Assembly: GCA_004802725.1 (NCBI GenBank)
Contig: SGPM01000002.1
Span: 391,937 to 455,936 of the forward strand
From: Antrodiella citrinella
Lineage: Eukaryota > Basidiomycota > Agaricomycetes > Polyporales > Steccherinaceae
Reading direction: 5' to 3'
Length of the DNA stretch: 64,000 nt
A program made the position numbers and the translations under genes. This document shows positions 57,421-64,000 of the stretch, in pieces (position 1 is the first letter of the stretch; every line of letters begins with the position of its first letter). A model generated the notes under the pieces. The model was given only the letters and a program-made list of their open reading frames with translations, ran no database searches and had not been told where the DNA came from.

Positions 57421-59745
57421 CGGGCGTAAGAATGCATCTTCCACCTTTGAGTTCAAGATGAATGTTGAGTACACAAACAAATGAAGTTGAAAGTTCCGGT
57501 TGTTCAATTGCCACACGAACAAGAAGATGATGACCTACGAACCATCACGTAAAATCAATGGTCGCGGAGTTCGAACGTGCCCGGCGGCCTCACAGAACGC
57601 GACTCCTCCAAGTCGACGTCTTTTTCTTGCATGGAAGTCGAGGCTGCAGGGCTGTTTCCTGCTTTCATCTTCAAGTTTCATCCCCGTGCTCGTCCTCGTC
57701 CTCGGATTCTGTCTGTGACCGGCGTGAACGAGAGCGACGGTCGTGGCAAGCTAATGCGAAGAGCCCCACCTTCGCAAGATGGATCGTGCCACGATGTACA
57801 GTACATGTCACATCGTCGTTCTTCCATGCATCGAGCCCCCTCGGTAGCCTGTCTTCGCGCCTCGGAAGATTCGACTCGAACTCTGTTTCACCGCGTCGTG
57901 GTCTTTTCAACTTGCTGCATTCACTTCTATCGTGGCGCGCAGGCGGAACCGTGACCCTGCCCGCGCATGCATTTCATTATGCCCGGGGGCTAGATCTGGC
58001 TGGATCTCCGTACGTGTGGATGTCGTTACGAACTTGAACTTGAACTTACGGCGTTCGAGCCCTCGAGATCATCACCCGTGACCTCGTCATCGTTTAATAT
58101 TTAAATGATCTCAATCTCCGACGCATGAGTGTTACTATGCGCGCGCGATGAGATCACCAACACCCCTTCCCTCCAGGCTTCCGATATCGGGATGTCTTCG
58201 AAGTGGAATGCCGAGTGTGAAGATGTGAGGCGGGAACCCACTGGGAACCCGAGAACCCCGTTCTCGGGAGGGAGGTCGGGAAAGGCTAAAATACTTACGG
58301 TGCTTCCATCAGATTCTTCAGCCCGAGGGAGGCGCAGAGCGGGGCACACATGTATGCCGAGGCTGGCGTAACCAACTATGCAGTCTGCTGTGTCGCCCCC
58401 TGTGCCAGTACTAGTGTGTGTGCGCTCATGTACGCCGATCGCGAAGCTGGCGTAACAAACCTATGCCGGACTTGCAGTCCGGCAGCGTGCGCTGTTGAGT
58501 GCCGCTCGAAACCGGCACTCGACTCTGCGGATTTTGCATCTTTGAAATCGTCGAGGAGACTCACCGGTGCGCGACAAACGAGCGAGCTTACCAGGGAACA
58601 TATATAATATCGTGCGCAGATCTGCCTGGATAATACCTCACCTAGGATTGGATGAAGACGAATTGGACGAGTCGGGAGAAGAAAAAGATCCACAGCCTCT
58701 GGCCCGGGGGATGTACATATCATCCGCCCACAACGAGGCCCCACAACCACAACCCCACAACGCCGCTAACTCCGGTACCGTCCCAGCCGCAACCGTTCGA
58801 GCCCACGCAATGAACGTTGAACCTTGTACGCTCGCTGGAGGTCACACCAGGTCTCCCCGAGGTGAGCAAACGTACGAAAAAAGAAGTGTCGTGATCTATA
58901 GGCTCCGAACCCCACAGTCCTGCTACTTCTCTAGCGGGGACATATATGCGCGTAGTACCAGTACCAGCTTACCAGTATCAGCATTACTACCACGTCCCCA
59001 ATTTACGCATACTTTGGACCGACGCCCACCACCGACTTGGGGGGGGGGGGCTCCGCTGGCACATCGCTCCGGACAAAGTCAAGAACATGTACAGACCCGC
59101 AAGGACGCGGTCTGGGTCCGAAGCAGACCACCACACGTCGAGTCGTCCGAGTCGACTGCGCACGAAGACGCGAAGCACCTCGCACTTCGCACTTTCCTCC
59201 TGCCACAACACACAACACATAACACATACACTTGTATGGTTGGTTGGTGGCACAAGCACAATTCAATCCAATCTCGAGAAGCACGGTCCGTAATCCAGAT
59301 ACAGTAACGTGTTGGTATTGGAGGGGGGGTCAGCTGGACGCGTTTGGGCTCTTATCCCCCCCGAGTCGTCCGAGAGGGTTCTTGGAACTGGGTCAGGTGG
59401 GTGCAGACCTCGAGAGGGGACGTCATGCATCATGGTTTATTTGACTTCGACTTTCGAAGACAGAAAGGCTTGACGCGGACGGACGTCACGGCGGCTGATG
59501 GTAGGATACACAGACACCCGGTACCCAAGTTCAAGTTGCATCTGTCGGATCTCAGAAAAGGCTGAACAAACACAATAAATAGATGATCACGATGATGCGT
59601 AACGAGGTTGTCAAAAGTCAAATAAGCGAATGTGATGTTACATCTGTGTGCGGTGCCAAGGAAGCGGAAGATGATGATTCAACACAACCCACCTGTGAAG
59701 TGATGTTCGTGCTCCGAAACCAAACCCCCACGAAAAGCTAACCAA
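57421..59745. other. Gene-poor region with low-complexity tracts
   Basis: Frames up to about 246 codons occur (for example 58567-59307 plus) but are low-complexity, overlap frames on the other strand and lack domain motifs. Notable items are a near-repeat of GAGGCTGGCGTAACCAA (58359) and GAAGCTGGCGTAACAAA (58443), and a run of 12 G at 59039-59050. I see no mobile element or RNA gene. Confidence 0.45.
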
Positions 59746-61610
59746 TCAGTCAGACCTGACCTTTGGCTGCTGCTGCTCCGGCGGCGGGACAATATCGAAC
59801 CCACTCTGTCCCAAATCCGCAGGCAGACCCGCCGTCTCGTCCAGCGTATGCTCCGCCAACAAATGCCTCGACTCTTCTTCCTGCTCCTCGACCTCAGACG
59901 CGACGGCATCCGAAGCAGGGTGATGCAGGAAGGGCAGGAACGCCGGAGCTTTCACGAGGCCGTTGAACAGGAACTATGACGTTTGGTATAAGACGTATGT
60001 GGTAAGACAAGAAAAAAAAAAGGAGACGTACCGTCCCATAAACGACCAACGCGAACCCAACGACTTGCAACAACGAAATCGGCCACAACAGCTTCTCCCA
60101 GCCCAGCCCAAGACTTACGATCCAAATGCTCAGCGTCCTGCACGTATCCGTCAAGCTCCTCACCGTCGCGCTCAGATGCTTCGTCACACTCAGCCCGAAC
60201 CAATTGAAAAGACTGATGCTGATGGCGATGGCGACGGCCGACCAAAGCACCGCGGGGGTGTAGATCATCTGGTTCCAGCCGCGCGTGAGGTCGAAGAACG
60301 GGTTGTACGACGGCGAGGTCGGGTCGGCGAGCGGGGACATGGCGATGAAGGGGAAAGAGAGCACGATGGTGAGCGCGCCGAACAGCCCCTCGAACCCGAC
60401 GGCGATGTCGGGAGAGACGGTGTAGCGCGACATGATCTTCTCCTCGACGATGAATTGCGTCGCCGTGCTAATAGCGGTGAGTATGTTGATTGGGGGCACG
60501 GACTAGAAGACTCACAAGACTTGTGCGAACAGGACGAAGAAGACACCTGCACGAATGCGTCAGTTTGACATCCTCGCAGCGTGAAGACAGATGGACGGAC
60601 CGACGACCACTTTAGTCAGCTCGGGCTGTTCGATGGGTTCCGGCGGCGGCGGGACGCGAGTTGCGTCCGCGTAATGGAAGAGTACGACGGTGACTTCTTT
60701 GACGGCATCCTTGATCAAGGATCCGCTGTACCCAACGAGGGATACGCCCAGCATGACTGTAATGAGCGATGCCCACCTGGGATGACATAGCAATGGTCAG
60801 CACAGATTAGCAAGTGAGGCTTGATGGACGGACTGATAGAGCCACAAACGCCTGCGCAAGAAGATGATGCTGAAGGTGCCGACGAAGAGCACGAGGGCGC
60901 CTCGGGTCATCTGGTAGATGGACACGGGGGTGTAGAGGAGGCCGATGTTCATGAGCTGTGGTGTACACGCATGAATGCGTCAGTACGTATCAGGAGCGGG
61001 TGCGAACGACGGACCGTTGTGCCGGTGAGATCGCAGGCGGCAGGGAACCAGAGGAGGAGATACTTCCAGCCTTGCAGACGCTGTGGGCCGGCGTCGGGGA
61101 AAGTTTTGATGTTGTCGTTGGAAGGCTCTTCCTCCTGATCTGGAGTGTGATCATGTGTGAGCTGTACAGACGAGGTGGATTGACGCTTGAGCGATGTGAA
61201 TAGGAAAGGCAGGAAACCTGTAGGATATTGTGAGGGGTGTGAGAGTTGGGCAGGGAGAGGACGTACAGAGCATCTCTCCGACTAGGACGGAAGGTGACGA
61301 AGGTGAGCGTAGGGAGTAGTTGGAAGAGGCAGTACGCACGGAACATTTGGAGGGTCTGCCATACGGGCTGTTCGTAGAGAACGTGAGTGGATGGGATGGG
61401 GTCTGAGCAGTTCTCCACGCATTGCATGTCCTGTGTGGGGGTCAGCGAGGGAGGAGGTGTGAAGGTGGAGGGTACGCGCCTGCCACTTGGACCATAGGGA
61501 GTTGCTAGAGCCCTGTGGTGAATGAGTATGAGTATGAGGAGGTCAAGAGGAGAGCGTACGGTGACGAGCATGCCGACGACGAGGATGGGGACATGAAGAG
61601 AGGACGGCAT
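59746..61610 (-). CDS. SLC35F6-like multi-pass membrane transporter (EamA/DMT superfamily)
   Basis: This is a ten-helix-type drug/metabolite superfamily protein close to SLC35F6; substrate unknown. The N-terminus MPSSLHVPILVVGMLVT is helix 1, followed by WSKWQDMQCVENCSDPI, EQPVWQTLQM, GEMLCFLPFLF, WKYLLLWFPAACDLTGTTLM, NIGLLYTPVSIYQMTRGALV, LFVGTFSIIFLRRRLWLYQW, ASLITVMLGVSLVGYSGSLI, then TATQFIVEEKIMSRYTVSPD, GFEGLFGALTIVLSFPFIAM and SAVAIAISISLFNWFGLSVT. The motif CDLTGTTLMNIGL with YQMTRG and the later TATQFIVEEKIMSRY are family hallmarks. The hydrophilic C-terminus ends EQQQPKVRSD. An ambiguous base at 61618 lies just upstream of the start. Divergent from the arrestin-like gene (149 bp). 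Confidence 0.87.
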
Positions 61611-61759
61611 GATGGTGNCAGCTGCGTAGACGCTGAGAGGAGGGCGGGGAAGAGGCGGGTGTGACGTGTGACGGCGTCCCGATATGGGCAGCACTTCTTC
61701 TAACATCCTTCCTACTTAAATCTCCATGCGGTCCTCCCTCCCCCTTCCCCACAACCACC

Positions 61760-64000
61760 ATGGTCAGGCTCTTCCTCACTCCCTCCAAGGGCAACGCAGG
61801 CGGTCGCTACTTTCCACATCAGGGCTTCCTCGGCCTCACCCCCCTTCGCGTAGACGGAGGTACGTTTCTCTTCACCGACACCCATATCACACTCACACCC
61901 AGGCAGTCATCCGTACAAAACTGGAAGAGGATGGCAAATACATCTTGGCAAAATCACTCTCCGTACACATTCGTTGTTACGAGTCCAGAGTCACCCGCAC
62001 AGGCTCTCACCGCTCCCGCATACTCGTCGATTACTCCAAGACCATATGGCAAAAGCCCCAACACCAGGAGTACGCTCCCCTCGGAGATTTGGACGCGACC
62101 TTCAAAATCACTCTCCCTACCAATGTACCCGGCTTCAGTACCGCAAACTACCAGGAGTACAAGACTTTTTGGAGGGTCGAAGCAGGTGCGTTCCTCGCCT
62201 TATTTCGCCTTGCCGCGTATTTACTCGCCCTTAGTGCTCGAACACATTCCCTTGCCTGCCGTCGGTTCTCGCCTTCTTCGCTACTACGACCTCCCCCTCG
62301 TGAGATACGACGTCCCCACTCACAACCCCCCATCTCCGACTAGCATGAGCCCAGTCCCACACACCCTCTTTCTTCCTAATTCAAAGCCTCCCGCTCCCAT
62401 CATTCATTACAATCTCTCCACCCCCGTTCTCCCAGTCGGCCCATCTGATCTCATCCTCGCCTCCATTTTCCTCCGCCCACTTGACGCCAGCGTCTCTATC
62501 CGGTCCGCCTCTGTTCTCATCGAGCGGCGAATAGACCTCTATCAAATTGCAAATGCCTCTCATTTCACATCACCCATCGACCCCGCGCCCTCGTCATCAG
62601 ACGAAAACGAATTTCCCGTCGCATCTACCTCCGCCACCCTCTTGCCCACGCGAGCATCTGAAGTCCCGCCCCCGATCACCTTGTCTAGCAGCATGCCCGA
62701 GTCCTCGTCTGCCACGTCCCGCTCACGTTCACCGTACAATTTCTCGCCGACACATAGCGCGTCTACCTTGGCCGTCGGTGCATCCTCAAGCTCGTATTCC
62801 ATCTCGTCCACGTCCCCTTTGCTTCCCCCGCGTCCCGCGTCCCCGCCACCGCCTCTCTCACACACGCCCACATCCTCGCACTCGTCCACACCAACGCCTA
62901 CGGACATGCCCTCGCGCAGTATCACCACCACCATCATCTATGGCGACAGCGGGGGAGCAGGTGGTGGTTTCGCGTATGACAGCTCCTCGGGCTTCTACAA
63001 CAAGACCATTAACCTCACTTGGCCCAAGGCGAAGAGCCAGAATCTCTGGGCGATGGGCGAGAGCGTCCGAAGCGAGCTTGCCGAAGTCAGTTTCTGGGTC
63101 AAAGTCAAGGTGAGACACGAAGGAACGTTTCTGTTTGTTCTCCGCGTCTCTGACAATTAGCATGTGATCTTTGGCAGGTGATCGTGTCGTCGCCTGCGCA
63201 TGGGACGTTCACGTTGGACCTGGAGCCGCGCGAACTGACGGTAGTGTCGACGAACGACTCGGAGCGACGGCTCGCGCTGTCGAAGTTTGGCGAGCAGAAA
63301 GAGGCGAGCGAGCGGAGCAAGTCGAAGAGCAAGTCGCCTGGGCGGAGGCGCCAGCGCGAATCCGACGGCGAAGGCGAGCGAGAGCGGGAACGCGAACCGA
63401 GTGGTGGCGAGGACAGCGGGGACCGAAGACGGAGCCCCACCCATAGCAGGACGCATCGACACCGCTCACACCATTTACCTCCGCCGATACCCACATTACC
63501 CTCTTTACCCATCCAAGTGCCTTCCAGAGCCTCTGTCAGTAATACCAGAGCGGGGTCGACGTCCGCGCCCGTGACCGCGCCGGCGCCGTACAGCCTCCCG
63601 CGGACGATGACGTCGCCTTCAGCATCGACGGTCTCCTCGTCGACGCGTCTGTCTACTGCGTCCACCGATACCCGGCATACCACATCCACGTCCCCATCCA
63701 CCACCTCTGGCTCGAAACACCAACAGGCGCGGTCGAGCATGTCCTCGCGCAGCTCTCGCCGCCCACACACGTCCGCTGGACCCCGGGACAAGTCGAGCTT
63801 ATCCTTATCCTTCCGCGGGTCGCACGACAACACCAACACCGGCCGCGTCGTCGAGCCCGCGACGGTGGCGACGGCGCTTGTGGTGACGCACGACCATGAG
63901 AAGGAGAAGGAGGATTTGATTAGGGCGTGGGAGGAGGAGTTGGCGAGGATCGAGAATGTATCGAGGAGGAGCAGTGCGGGGATGTTGGCGTTCTTTGGGG
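61760..64000 (+). CDS. Arrestin-like protein (partial, runs off window)
   Basis: The start lies in ACCATGG context and gives MVRLFLTPSKGNAGGRYFP, HQGFLGLTPLRVDG, then GKYILAKSLSVHIRCYESRV, DYSKTIWQKPQHQEYAPLGD, FKITLPTNVPGFSTANYQEY and KTFWRVEAVLEHIPLP: an arrestin N-domain. After the intron a C-domain continues RYYDLPLVRYDVPTHNPP, LASIFLRPLDASVSIRSAS and LIERRIDLYQIANAS. A long Ser/Pro-rich insert follows, then GGGFAYDSSSGFYNKTINLT and SVRSELAEVSFWVKVKVIVS, a charged Lys/Arg/Ser-rich region and more Ser/Thr/Pro. Fungal arrestin-like proteins adapt ubiquitin ligases to membrane cargo; this one has no PY motif in the portion present that I noticed. No stop codon is reached by 64000, so the end is missing. 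Two short introns are visible. Confidence 0.78.

Noticed and set aside
58567..59307. 246-codon plus-strand open frame
   Set aside because: It begins at GTG, is low-complexity, overlaps several frames on the other strand and lacks any recognisable domain or splice structure.
55095..59745. Transposon or viral remnant in the gene-poor block
   Set aside because: I found no transposase, reverse transcriptase, integrase, terminal repeats or target-site duplication.

Overview
The window is nuclear DNA from a filamentous basidiomycete fungus, most likely an agaricomycete. The signs are dense introns of about 45-70 nt inside almost every conserved gene, closely packed genes, and protein sequences that read like mushroom-forming fungi (F-box protein with a C2H2-like tail, TmpA-type membrane flavoprotein, Ssb-type Hsp70). 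I found no virus, transposase, reverse transcriptase, CRISPR array or rRNA, and no tRNA that I can support. One ambiguous base (n) at 61618 marks it as draft sequence.

Layout. 0-11 kb: ATG8 (-), a tail-anchored UBC6/UBE2J-type E2 (+), splicing factor SF3A1/Prp21 (-), mitochondrial ribosomal protein MRPL31 (+), ribosome biogenesis factor CMS1 (-) and an ERI1-like 3'-5' exonuclease with a putative N-terminal membrane anchor (+). 11-24 kb: a TmpA-like membrane oxidoreductase (-), an unrecognised small gene (-), kinetochore NDC80 (-), Ran regulator MOG1 (+), an MIT/coiled-coil ATG38/NRBF2-like protein (-), an unrecognised small gene (+) and chaperonin CCT1 (+). 24-37 kb: degraded-looking membrane-protein fragments, APC/C subunit CDC27/APC3 (+), an unrecognised acidic intronless protein (+), an SRR1-like protein (-), TMA20/MCTS1 (-) and an F-box protein (+). 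37-55 kb: exportin CRM1 (-), kinetochore SPC24 (+), CAF-1 large subunit (-), an RFC small subunit (+), ribosome-associated Hsp70 SSB (-), mitochondrial uS2 (+), anthranilate synthase TrpE (-) and SHQ1 (+). 55-59.7 kb is gene-poor and carries a diverged tandem repeat of about 150-160 bp. 59.7-64 kb: an SLC35F6-like transporter (-) and an arrestin-like protein (+) that runs off the end.

How the genes relate. Most are housekeeping genes. There is a cell-cycle and chromosome theme: NDC80, SPC24, CDC27, MOG1, CRM1, CAF-1 and RFC. Most neighbours alternate strands, giving ten head-to-head pairs with 141-521 bp between start codons. Three of these intervals (NDC80/MOG1, CRM1/SPC24, CAF-1/RFC) carry ACGCGT-type (MCB-like) elements, consistent with shared G1/S control. 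Three conserved genes (CCT1, RFC, SSB) each contain one single-base, homopolymer-type frameshift, which looks like a sequencing-error signature rather than gene decay. I found no convincing new biological system. The best leads are the MCB-bearing bidirectional promoters, the 56.5-57.4 kb tandem repeat and the membrane-anchored ERI1-like nuclease. All intron positions come from reading splice signals and protein continuity by eye.
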